A model generated the notes under the pieces. The model searched no databases and was not told where the DNA came from. It saw nothing but the letters and a program-made list of their open reading frames with translations. DNA of 57,128 nt from VFBF01 sp034440275 (lineage in GTDB: Bacteria > Pseudomonadota > Alphaproteobacteria > Caulobacterales > Aquidulcibacteraceae), in the NCBI GenBank assembly GCA_034440275.1, contig JAWXBS010000140.1, forward strand, positions 1 to 57,128. Direction: 5' to 3'. Positions 34,391 through 42,511 of the stretch are shown here, one piece after another (the first letter of the stretch is position 1; each line of letters starts with the position of its first letter). The position numbers and the translations under genes were made by a program.

Positions 34391-35797
34391 ATGAGCCAGT
34401 TCGATCTCATCGTCATCGGCTCCGGCCCAGGCGGTTACGTCGCCGCCATCCGCGCCGCGCAGCTCGGCATGAAGACCGCGATCGTCGAGCGCGCTGAGCT
34501 GGGCGGCATCTGCCTCAACTGGGGTTGCATCCCGACCAAGGCCCTGCTGCGCACGGCGGAAGTCTACCGCAACATGCAGCACGCGAAGGATTTCGGCCTC
34601 GCGGCGGACAATGTGCGCTTCGATGTGAAGGCGGTGGTTGATCGCTCGCGCAAGGTCGCGGGGCGTCTCTCGGGCGGCATCGCGTTCCTGATGAAGAAGC
34701 ACAAGGTCACGGTGATTGCGGGTACGGCTCGGCTCGAGAAGGGGAACGCTGCGCCGAAGGTCATCGTGAAGGACAAGGACGGCAAGGACGCGCCCTACGA
34801 AGCCAAGCACGTGATCCTCGCCACCGGCGCGCGTGCTCGTGCCATACCGCAGGCGGGCCTCGTGCCGGACGGCAAACGCATCTGGGCGTATCGCGAGGCG
34901 ATGACGCCGCCGGAATGGCCGCAGTCGCTGCTCGTGTTCGGCTCGGGGGCCATCGGCATCGAGTTCGCGAGCTTCTACGCCGCGCTCGGCGTGAAGGTGA
35001 CGGTGATCGAGATGCTCGACCGCATCCTGCCGGTCGAGGACGAAGAGATTTCTGCCTTCGCGAAGAAGCGCTTCGAGAAGGAAGGCATGGTCATCCGCAC
35101 GGCGACGACGGCGAAGAGCCTCAAGGCGACGGCCTCGGGCGTGGAAGCCGTCGTTGAAAGTGGCGGCAAGAGTGAAACGCTCACGGCGTCCCACGCGATT
35201 GTGGCGGTGGGTATTCATGCCAACACGGAAAATCTTGGTCTCGAAGGGCTCGGCGTAAAGCTCGACAAAGGCCACGTCGTCATCGACGAGTTCGCACGCA
35301 CCAATGTGAAGGGGCTCTACGCCATCGGCGACGTGGCGGGCGCGCCGTGGCTGGCGCACAAGGCGAGCCACGAAGGCGTCATCTGCGTCGAAGCCATCGC
35401 CGGCAAGCATCCGCACGCCATGATCAAGGAGCGCATTCCCGGCTGCACCTACGCGCATCCGCAGGTGGCGAGCGTCGGCTTGACTGAAGCGAACGCGAAA
35501 ACGGCGGGCAGGGAAGTGCGGGTGGGGCGTTTTCCGTTCGTCGGCAATGGCAAGGCCATCGCGCTCGGTGAGGATCAGGGGTTGGTGAAGACGGTGTTCG
35601 ACGCGAAGACCGGTGAGCTTCTCGGCGCACACATGGTCGGCGCAGAAGTCACCGAACTCATCCAGGGTTATGTGATCGCCATGCAGGCGGAAGCGACCGA
35701 AGAGACGCTCGCTTCAACGATCTTCCCGCACCCGACGCTGAGCGAGATGATGCACGAGTCCGTGCTCGACGCTTATGGGCGCGTGCTGCACGTGTAG
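34391..35797 (+). CDS. lpdA: Dihydrolipoamide dehydrogenase, E3
   Basis: E3 reoxidises dihydrolipoamide with NAD. The 468 residues have FAD-binding GSGPGGYVAAIRAAQLG, the redox disulfide Cys41/Cys46 (GGICLNWGCIPTK), the NAD-binding GSGAIGIEFASFYAALG and the C-terminal HPTLSEMMHE carrying the catalytic His. Position at the end of the PDH run indicates the PDH-linked copy. Confidence 0.97.
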   Translation: MSQFDLIVIGSGPGGYVAAIRAAQLGMKTAIVERAELGGICLNWGCIPTKALLRTAEVYRNMQHAKDFGLAADNVRFDVKAVVDRSRKVAGRLSGGIAFLMKKHKVTVIAGTARLEKGNAAPKVIVKDKDGKDAPYEAKHVILATGARARAIPQAGLVPDGKRIWAYREAMTPPEWPQSLLVFGSGAIGIEFASFYAALGVKVTVIEMLDRILPVEDEEISAFAKKRFEKEGMVIRTATTAKSLKATASGVEAVVESGGKSETLTASHAIVAVGIHANTENLGLEGLGVKLDKGHVVIDEFARTNVKGLYAIGDVAGAPWLAHKASHEGVICVEAIAGKHPHAMIKERIPGCTYAHPQVASVGLTEANAKTAGREVRVGRFPFVGNGKAIALGEDQGLVKTVFDAKTGELLGAHMVGAEVTELIQGYVIAMQAEATEETLASTIFPHPTLSEMMHESVLDAYGRVLHV

Positions 35798-35822
35798 CCG
35801 AAGCGTCGGCCTCGGTCCGGCG

Positions 35823-36059
35823 TCATCCGCGCGCAAACCAGTCATGTGCCACGGTGATCGGGATTCCGATCAAAAAGCCGAGTGAGCAAACCCTGGCGAA
35901 CCGCAAGCCGAGCGGTGGGACGTCTTGCAGGGTGCTGCGACCGTACGACAAAAGAAAGACGAACAAGCTCGGACTGAAGACCGCTATGAGGGCTAAGGCA
36001 TAACCGAAGCCAAGGACCGCGAGTTGCAACGGGTAGTACGGGTGATTGAAGTCAACCAT
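35823..36059 (-). CDS. Small two-helix membrane protein, hypothetical
   Basis: The 78 residues have two hydrophobic stretches (LAVLGFGYALALIAVFSPSL with FVFLL, and VCSLGFLIGIPITVA). I see no family and only a weak ribosome site. It lies 25 bases downstream of the acyl synthetase gene on the same strand and may be its last cotranscribed gene. It could still be a chance frame. Confidence 0.5.
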   Translation of the reverse strand: MVDFNHPYYPLQLAVLGFGYALALIAVFSPSLFVFLLSYGRSTLQDVPPLGLRFARVCSLGFLIGIPITVAHDWFARG

Positions 36060-36084
36060 TGGCGCTGACCGGCGACCGCCGACG

Positions 36085-37662
36085 TTACGCCGCGTCTTGC
36101 AGTTTCAAAGCTTCTTCGGCCATCCGCTGCACAGTCACATAGTCCGTCTTTCCCGTGCCAAGTACGGGAATTTCCGCGACCTTCAGCACCTTCTTCGGCA
36201 CCGCGATCTCCGGCGCGCCATTCTTGTGCGCCCATTCGAGAATCTTGGCGCTGTCGGCGTCGGGCGCATCGGAAAGAAGAACGACGCGCTCGCCCTTGCG
36301 CGGGTCGGGCAGGGAGACGGCGGCGTGGCGATGCTCCGGCCAGACGGCCGAGGCGAAGCCTTCCACCTGATTGAGCGAGACCATTTCGCCGCCGATCTTC
36401 GCGAAGCGCTTCACGCGACCGACGATGGTGACGAAGCCCTGATCGTCGATGGCGACGACATCGCCGGTGTCGTGCCACCCGTCCTCAAGTTCTTCCATGC
36501 CGCCGTCGGCAAGCAGATAGCCGCGCATGACGTTCGGGCCGCGCACGACGAGCTTCTTGCCTTCGCTGATACCGGGCACGTCGTCCAGACGTGTCTCCAT
36601 GCCCGGCAGGAGTCGCCCGACCGTGCCATGGACGTTCGAGCCCCCGGGCTGACCCTTGGGCTGGTTCACCGCAATGACGGGAGAGGCCTCAGTTGCGCCA
36701 TAGCCCTCAAGGAGTTCAACGCCAAAGCGCCGCTGGAAGAGCTCGCGCGTTTCCGGCTTCACCTTCTCTGCGCCAAGCACGCAGAACTTCAAGCACTTCA
36801 ACGAGTCGCCCTTGGCGCTGCGCGCGTATTGGTGTGCGAAGGTATCCGTGGCGAAGAGGATGTTGGCGCCGCACTCGGCGATGAGTTGCGGGATTTCCTT
36901 GAAGTGCAAGGGCGAGGGATAGAGGAAAACCTTGCGTCCCGTGAGCAGAGGCAGAAGCGTCCCGCCCGTCAGCCCGTAGCAGTGGAACATCGGCAGCGGA
37001 TTGAAGAAGACCCAGTCCGGCGCAAAGTCCACGTGCGCGAGAACCTGTTCCACGTTCGCGACGATGTTCGCGTGACTGAGCACGGCGCCCTTCGGCGCGC
37101 CAAAGCTGCCCGACGTGAAGAGGATGACGCCGGGATCGTCCGGCGAGGCGGGCGCACGGAACGTCTTCGGCAGGAAGCCTTTGACCAGCGCCCCCAGCTT
37201 GTCGCCGAGATGCACTTTTTCGCGGACCTCTTCGAGGAAGGTGAGGGTGACGCCGGATTTGAGTTCATCGACAAGATGCTCAAGTTTTCCAACTTCGACA
37301 AATTTGTGCGCCGTGAGGATGCGCTTCACGCCTGCGGCTTTGCACGCGCCCTTGATGTTGGCTGCGCCCGCCGTGAAGTTCAGCATGACTGGCACGCGAC
37401 CGACCGCGTGCAGCGCGAAGAAGACGACCACCGCGCCGACACCGGAGGGCAGGAGCACGCCGACGTGTTCCTTGGGCGCCGTGAACGCCTTGATCTTGCC
37501 CCCGAGGGCGAAGGCTGCGCGGACGAGGTCGTCGTAGGTCAGGACCTTGCGGTCGTGATCTTCGAGGATTTTCGTCTTGCCGCCGGCTTCGGCGCGGGCG
37601 CGCAGCAGCGCGTCGAAGAGCGTGATGCGGGTTCGCGCCACATCAAACGTTCTCTGCCCCAT
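36085..37662 (-). CDS. Acyl-ACP/acyl-CoA synthetase, Aas-like (AMP-binding)
   Basis: The protein activates a fatty acid with ATP and loads it on ACP or CoA. The AMP-binding signature is GVILFTSGSFGAPKGAVLSH; further motifs are LLEGYGATEASPVIAVN, DDGWHDTGDV-type (here EDGWHDTGDVVAID) and VGRVKRFAKIGGEMVSL. The end (VLGTGKTDYVTVQRM) resembles the synthetase half of E. coli Aas (LGSGKPDFVTL), hence the ACP possibility. The acyltransferase half is absent. The start at ATG 37662 gives 525 residues; GGGAG lies 10 bases upstream. Confidence 0.85.
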   Translation of the reverse strand: MGQRTFDVARTRITLFDALLRARAEAGGKTKILEDHDRKVLTYDDLVRAAFALGGKIKAFTAPKEHVGVLLPSGVGAVVVFFALHAVGRVPVMLNFTAGAANIKGACKAAGVKRILTAHKFVEVGKLEHLVDELKSGVTLTFLEEVREKVHLGDKLGALVKGFLPKTFRAPASPDDPGVILFTSGSFGAPKGAVLSHANIVANVEQVLAHVDFAPDWVFFNPLPMFHCYGLTGGTLLPLLTGRKVFLYPSPLHFKEIPQLIAECGANILFATDTFAHQYARSAKGDSLKCLKFCVLGAEKVKPETRELFQRRFGVELLEGYGATEASPVIAVNQPKGQPGGSNVHGTVGRLLPGMETRLDDVPGISEGKKLVVRGPNVMRGYLLADGGMEELEDGWHDTGDVVAIDDQGFVTIVGRVKRFAKIGGEMVSLNQVEGFASAVWPEHRHAAVSLPDPRKGERVVLLSDAPDADSAKILEWAHKNGAPEIAVPKKVLKVAEIPVLGTGKTDYVTVQRMAEEALKLQDAA

Positions 37663-37694
37663 GCGTCTCAAGCTCCCAGAAGGTCGCGTGATTT

Positions 37695-37714
37695 TTGTTT
37701 CACGCCTGTAACAA
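37695..37714. promoter_or_regulatory. Palindrome between acyl synthetase and lipA
   Basis: TTGTTTCA-CGCC-TGTAACAA is an inverted repeat with 7 of 8 arm pairs matching. It lies 33 bases before the synthetase start and 85 before lipA, in the divergent gap, where a repressor of one or both genes would bind. The regulator is not identifiable here. Confidence 0.5.
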
Positions 37715-37798
37715 GGCTAGCTTATGTGCGCAGTTTGGCAAGGCAGCTGGGCGTTGAAACGCATTGATCGGACCCGCGGAACCGCCCATGTTCGGGTC

Positions 37799-38788
37799 GT
37801 GGCGACCCTCATCAACACCGTTTCCGGCGAAAATCCTCCCCAGACGGGGGCGGCGAGCCCCGTTCACCGGCATCCGGAGAAGCGCGAGCGGCCGGATACG
37901 CCCGTCCTGCGCAAGCCCGACTGGATTCGGGTCAGAGCCCCGATGGGGACGGAGTATCAAAAGACCCGCGACATCGTCCGGGAGAACAATCTCGTCACGG
38001 TCTGCGAGGAAGCCGCCTGCCCGAATATCGGAGAGTGCTGGCAGCAGCGCCACGCGACCTTCATGATCCTCGGCGACACCTGCACGCGCGCCTGCAGCTT
38101 CTGCAACGTCGCCACCGGACTGCCGGGGCCGGTTGACCCTGAGGAGCCCGCCAACGTTGCCCGCGCGGTGGCCAAGATGGGGCTGGCGCACGTGGTCATC
38201 ACGTCGGTGGACCGCGACGACCTCGCTGACGGCGGCGCACAGCATTTCGTCGAGACGATCGCCGCGATCCGCGCAGTGTCGCCCGGCACCACCATCGAAA
38301 TCCTGACACCCGACTTCTTGCGCAAGGCCGGAGCGGCGGAGCGCGTCATCGATGCAGCGCCGGATGTGTTCAACCACAATCTGGAAACCGTGCCGCGTCT
38401 CTACCTGACGATCCGCCCCGGCGCGCGCTATTATCACTCACTGCGTTTGCTGGAGCGGGTGAAAGAGCGCAACGCGAAGCTCTTCACCAAGTCCGGTCTC
38501 ATGGTCGGGCTCGGCGAGAGCCGCGCTGAAATCATCCAGGTGATGGACGACATGCGCACCGCCGGCGTCGACTTCCTCACCATCGGCCAGTACCTGCAGC
38601 CAACCCGTAAACACGCCGCGATCGATCGCTACTGGACGCCGGAAGAGTTCACGGGCCTTGAAACGCTGGCGCGCGCGAAGGGCTTCCTCATGGTGTCGGC
38701 GAGCCCGCTCACGCGATCGAGCCACCATGCGGGCGATGACTTCGTGAAGCTGCAGGCGGCGCGCACGGAAGCTGAAGCCGCGCGATGA
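37799..38788 (+). CDS. lipA: Lipoyl synthase (radical SAM)
   Basis: LipA inserts two sulfurs into octanoyl groups on lipoyl domains. Both iron-sulfur motifs are present: CX4CX5C (CEEAACPNIGEC) and the radical-SAM CX3CX2C (CTRACSFC). I chose the GTG at 37799 because MATLINTVSG plus the later RPDTPVLRKPDWIRV match the N-terminus I recall in alphaproteobacterial LipA; the product is 329 residues. An ATG 25 codons upstream adds unrelated sequence. The C-terminal RSSYHA motif reads RSSHHA here. Its substrates, PdhB and PdhC, are encoded 4-8 kb away. Confidence 0.95.
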   Translation: MATLINTVSGENPPQTGAASPVHRHPEKRERPDTPVLRKPDWIRVRAPMGTEYQKTRDIVRENNLVTVCEEAACPNIGECWQQRHATFMILGDTCTRACSFCNVATGLPGPVDPEEPANVARAVAKMGLAHVVITSVDRDDLADGGAQHFVETIAAIRAVSPGTTIEILTPDFLRKAGAAERVIDAAPDVFNHNLETVPRLYLTIRPGARYYHSLRLLERVKERNAKLFTKSGLMVGLGESRAEIIQVMDDMRTAGVDFLTIGQYLQPTRKHAAIDRYWTPEEFTGLETLARAKGFLMVSASPLTRSSHHAGDDFVKLQAARTEAEAAR

Positions 38789-39249
38789 CAGCCAAGACGC
38801 TCGAAGCGCAGCGCCGGCTTCCCTACGCGCCGGAGGCGCTGTGTCGCATGGTCGGCGACGTGCGAACCTATCCCGACTTCATTCCCTGGATCGAGGACCT
38901 GAAGGTCACGTGCGAGAGTGAAGTGGGCGGGGTGCGCGAAGCCATCGCGCATGTGCGCGTAGGCTGGAAGAGTCTGCAGGAACGCTTCTCGACCAAGGTG
39001 CGATGTGCGCCGGCCGAAGGCGAGGTGGACGTGTCTCTCGTGAGCGGACCATTCCGGACGCTGCGCAACGAATGGCGCTTCAAGTCGGACGGCGCGGGCG
39101 GATCGTTGGTCAAGTTCTGGATCGCCTACGACTTCAAGAATCCGATCCTCAACGCGATCGTGAAGGCCAATCGTGAGAAAGTCATCGAACGCATCATGGC
39201 GGCCTTCGAGGCCGAAGCCGCGCGACGCTGCGCCGCCGCCCACGCTTAA
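38785..39249 (+). CDS. RatA/COQ10-type START-domain protein
   Basis: The 154 residues fit the ubiquinone-binding COQ10/RatA family: LPYAPEALCRMVGDVRTYPD, FIPWIEDLKV, VSLVSGPFRTLRNEWRFKSD, WIAYDFKNPILN. Members bind ubiquinone precursors or act on ribosomes; from position I favour the COQ10-like role. It overlaps lipA by 4 bases (ATGA), a pairing common in alphaproteobacteria. The stop shares TTAA with convergent pncC. Confidence 0.9.
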   Translation: MTAKTLEAQRRLPYAPEALCRMVGDVRTYPDFIPWIEDLKVTCESEVGGVREAIAHVRVGWKSLQERFSTKVRCAPAEGEVDVSLVSGPFRTLRNEWRFKSDGAGGSLVKFWIAYDFKNPILNAIVKANREKVIERIMAAFEAEAARRCAAAHA

Positions 39250-39737
39250 TCCATCATCTGTCTGAGCAGGCCGAGCGCGGTCTCCACCGCCGCCATCCGG
39301 ATCGGTCCACGCCCGATGTCGCCGAAACGACAGGCGACATGCACGAGCGCCCGGTTCTCGCGCGCTGCCGCGAGATGGACGAGCCCCACAGGCTTGAGTG
39401 ATGATCCGCCGCCCGGGCCTGCCACGCCTGTGATCGCAACGGAAATGTGCGCATGCGACTCCCGCAGCGCACCCTCCGCCATGGCGCGCGCCACCGGCTC
39501 ACTCACGGCGCCGCAATCGGCGATCAGGTCCCCCGGAACCCCGAGCATCTCCTCCTTGGCGCGGTTTGAGTAGGTCACGAAGCCCCGCTCGTAGACCGAG
39601 GAAGAACCCGGAATGTCGGTAAAGAGCGCCGCCACCAGGCCCCCGGTGCAGCTCTCGGCTGTCGTAAACCGCAGTCGTCGCTCTTCAGCGTCGGCCAGCA
39701 ACAATCGGGCGGTCATCACGAGTTCGTCTGGAAACAT
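39246..39737 (-). CDS. pncC: CinA C-terminal domain / nicotinamide-nucleotide amidase
   Basis: PncC deamidates nicotinamide mononucleotide for NAD recycling. The 163 residues are the stand-alone CinA C-terminal domain: LRFTTAESCTGGLVAALFTD (nucleophile Ser in ESCTGG), ERGFVTYSNRAKEEMLGV, AITGVAGPGGGSSLKPVG. No N-terminal MoCF domain is attached. It converges on the ratA-like gene with a 4-base overlap. Confidence 0.92.
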   Translation of the reverse strand: MFPDELVMTARLLLADAEERRLRFTTAESCTGGLVAALFTDIPGSSSVYERGFVTYSNRAKEEMLGVPGDLIADCGAVSEPVARAMAEGALRESHAHISVAITGVAGPGGGSSLKPVGLVHLAAARENRALVHVACRFGDIGRGPIRMAAVETALGLLRQMMD

Positions 39738-39811
39738 GGCTGGAAACTCCGCGCGCCATTAAGCCCGGCGCCGGTGGGGCGCGCCAGCGCTCGAATCACC
39801 AGATGACGATT

Positions 39812-39825
39812 TCCATTCCAATGGA
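39812..39825. promoter_or_regulatory. Palindrome before the spermidine-synthase fusion gene
   Basis: TCCATT-CC-AATGGA is a perfect inverted repeat, 53 bases before the start at 39879 and 74 before the divergent pncC start. It is operator-like but short, so chance is possible. Confidence 0.35.
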
Positions 39826-39878
39826 CGCCGCAGGCTGGCAGTAGCAGCGCCCACAGGTCGAGGAAACGGAAAGAACAC

Positions 39879-42509
39879 ATGGCGATCCAAGCGGAACCGC
39901 AGGGCAACGAGGCGCGCCGCGCCGCAGGACCCCTCTTCGCGAGCGTCATGTTCGCGAGCGCCGCCCTCATCTTCCTGCTGCAGCCCATGTTCTCGCGCAT
40001 GGTGACGCCGCTGCTCGGCGGCTCGCCGGCGGTCTGGAACACCTCGATGGTGTTCTTCCAGGGCGCGCTGCTCATTGGCTATGTGTATGCGCACCGGCTT
40101 GCGCGGCTGAAATCGCTGCAGACGCAGCTCTACATTCACGCCGGCGTCATCGCAGTAGCGTGCGTCACGCTCTTTTTGGTGGGGGGCGGGCTGAAGATCG
40201 TCGTCAGCGACGCGCTCGGCGCGCCAGACACGCGCACACCCATCATGTGGCTGCTGGGCGTGCTCACCCTCTCCGTCGGACTGCCTTACGCCGCGATTTC
40301 CGCCACGGCGCCGCTGCTGCAATCGTGGTACGCCCGAACCGGGCGCAGCGATGCGCACGATCCGTATCATCTCTATGCCGCGAGCAATCTGGGTAGCCTT
40401 CTCGGGCTCGCGGCGTATCCAGTCATCGTTGAACCCTTGCTCGGCATATCCGCGCAGAGCGCTTCGTGGGCGACCGGTTTCCTGGTCGTGGGTGTGGCGA
40501 TCATTGGCGCGGGCTACGTCGCACTGCGCAGCAATGGTATCTCGACCGCGGAATCCGACGCAGCCGCGCCGACTTCGACGTGGGGCGATCGCCTGTTCTG
40601 GATGGCGGCTGCAGCGGCCCCGTCGAGCCTCATGCTCGGCGTCACGAGCCACATTTCAACTGACGTCGCATCGGCGCCGTTCCTGTGGGTCATTCCGCTG
40701 GCGCTTTACCTGCTGACCTTCGTGTTCGCCTTCGGCAAGAACGCCGACGCGTGGCGCGATCCGGTGGCGCTGTTGCAGCCCATTTCTCTCGCAGCGCTGA
40801 TCGTCGCCTACACGCAGAACGAATTCGTCCTCACGCTAAGCGCCAACCTTGTCTGCTTCTTCCTGTCGGCGCTCGTTTGCCACCTCGCGCTTTCCGCGCG
40901 CCGCCCCCCCGTCGGGAGGCTCACCGAATTCTACATGTGGGTGTCGATCGGCGGCGTCCTCGGCGGCGCGGCGACGGCGTTGCTGGCGCCGGTCATCTTC
41001 AATGATGTCTTTGAGTATCCTCTAGCGCTCGCTGCTGTGGCGCTCTTCCTGCCACGACGGGATCGACCGCTGCCGCAGTACGCCGCGCTCGCCATCGGGA
41101 TCGCCGCCATCGCCGTCGCGCTGATCCGTCTCTTCTGGCAGGACGGCGAATTCGTGCGGGTCTGGGAACCGGGCGCCGTCGGCATCTCCGACTGGGGACA
41201 GTTCGGCGGCATCATTCTCGTCGGCCTGCTTGTTCTCGCCGCCGGCAGCGAGCCGGAGTATTCGCGTCCAGCTTCCATCGGCGTCGCGGCGATCCTCGGC
41301 GCGACCGGCATCGTACAACTCCTGACCGACCAGAACGGCATTCAAATTGCCGACGTGCTGATGTCGGCAGGCATCTTTGGCTTCGGCCTTCTTGTGCTGC
41401 TGGCGCATCGCCGACAGATCGTGCGCGAGATCGTAGCAATCATGGGGTTTGTGGCCGCGGCAGCCGTTCTTGCTGTTTTCCTCGCTCGACGGTTTGGCTT
41501 GCCAGAATGGCTTCCCGTGAATCCGGATCTGCGCGTTAACATCGCCAATAGCAGCGGGTTCGAGCAACCGCAGCTCTTCATGATGCTCGGAGTAATCGCG
41601 GTCGGCATTCTGACAAACAGGTCAAGGCCGATCCTCGCAGCAGGTCTCGTGCTCGCGGCTTTTCTTGCTGTGAACCTCAACGGCGCCGATCGAAAGCTCG
41701 CATTTCAAGGACGCAGCTTCTTCGGCGTGACGCGTGTCGTGGAGTATCCGAACCTGCCGGACGGTACGCTGCGCGTGATGATGCACGGCACGACGATCCA
41801 CGGCGCGCAGTACGTCACCGGCGAGCGGACGCGCGATCCCTTGACCTACTATCATCCCGACACGGGACTGGGTCGCGCCACGCAGGCGGCGCTCGCGCGC
41901 TTCCCGCAGGGGCGGTTGGGTCTCATCGGGCTGGGTTCCGGTTCGACGGCCTGCCTGAAGCGACCGCAGGACACCCTGACCATCTTTGAAATCGATCCGA
42001 TGGTGGTGCGCTTCTCCACACAGAGCGGCGTGTTCACATTCGTCCCGCAATGTGCGCCCGATGCGAAGATCGTCCTCGGCGATGCGCGCCTCGGCGTGCA
42101 GGACTTGCCGGATAACGCGCTCGACGTGCTGGTGGTGGACGCCTTCTCGTCGGACGCGGTGCCGGCGCACCTTCTCACCAAGGAGGCCATCGCGCTCTAC
42201 CTGCGCAAGCTCTCCCCGACCGGGGTCGTGATCCTCCACCTCTCCAACCGCAACCTCGATCTCGTCGGCGAAGCGTCGATGGTGGTGCGGGAAGGGGGCT
42301 TCGGCGCGCTGTGGGCGTCCACGGATTCCGCGCCCTCGGCGGATTACTACACATCGTTCGCGACGAGCGTGATGGTCGTCACGCGCGATCAGGCAACCGC
42401 CAACAGCCTCCTTCTGGGACCTGACTGGTATCCGATCGAGGATGCCAAGGGACGCGCCTGGAGCGACGAGTATATCAACATGGTGCGCCCGCTGCTTTCG
42501 TCGTTCTGA
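39879..42509 (+). CDS. Fused MFS-like membrane protein / spermidine-synthase domain
   Basis: The 876-residue protein has a long N-terminal membrane part: LFASVMFASAALIFLLQPMF, NTSMVFFQGALLIGYVYAHR and many further helices to about residue 610. The C-terminal soluble domain resembles spermidine synthase: RVVEYPNLPDGTLRVMMHGT, LGLIGLGSGSTACLKRPQ, FEIDPMVVRFS, LDVLVVDAFSSDAVPAHLLT. Such fusions are common but untested. The domain may be an aminopropyl- or methyltransferase acting at the membrane. GAGGAAACGGAAAG precedes the start. Confidence 0.88.
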   Translation: MAIQAEPQGNEARRAAGPLFASVMFASAALIFLLQPMFSRMVTPLLGGSPAVWNTSMVFFQGALLIGYVYAHRLARLKSLQTQLYIHAGVIAVACVTLFLVGGGLKIVVSDALGAPDTRTPIMWLLGVLTLSVGLPYAAISATAPLLQSWYARTGRSDAHDPYHLYAASNLGSLLGLAAYPVIVEPLLGISAQSASWATGFLVVGVAIIGAGYVALRSNGISTAESDAAAPTSTWGDRLFWMAAAAAPSSLMLGVTSHISTDVASAPFLWVIPLALYLLTFVFAFGKNADAWRDPVALLQPISLAALIVAYTQNEFVLTLSANLVCFFLSALVCHLALSARRPPVGRLTEFYMWVSIGGVLGGAATALLAPVIFNDVFEYPLALAAVALFLPRRDRPLPQYAALAIGIAAIAVALIRLFWQDGEFVRVWEPGAVGISDWGQFGGIILVGLLVLAAGSEPEYSRPASIGVAAILGATGIVQLLTDQNGIQIADVLMSAGIFGFGLLVLLAHRRQIVREIVAIMGFVAAAAVLAVFLARRFGLPEWLPVNPDLRVNIANSSGFEQPQLFMMLGVIAVGILTNRSRPILAAGLVLAAFLAVNLNGADRKLAFQGRSFFGVTRVVEYPNLPDGTLRVMMHGTTIHGAQYVTGERTRDPLTYYHPDTGLGRATQAALARFPQGRLGLIGLGSGSTACLKRPQDTLTIFEIDPMVVRFSTQSGVFTFVPQCAPDAKIVLGDARLGVQDLPDNALDVLVVDAFSSDAVPAHLLTKEAIALYLRKLSPTGVVILHLSNRNLDLVGEASMVVREGGFGALWASTDSAPSADYYTSFATSVMVVTRDQATANSLLLGPDWYPIEDAKGRAWSDEYINMVRPLLSSF

Positions 42510-42511
42510 GG

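Noticed and set aside
32405..35632. A 1075-codon open frame on the minus strand
   Set aside because: It lies opposite pdhC, marC and lpdA, which have clear motifs. The translation is rich in Arg, His and Asp with no fold, as expected of the antisense frame in GC-rich coding DNA.
37724..37798. Upstream ATG start for lipA
   Set aside because: The extra 25 residues (MCAVWQGSW...) have no likeness to LipA, whereas the GTG at 37799 yields the expected N-terminus.
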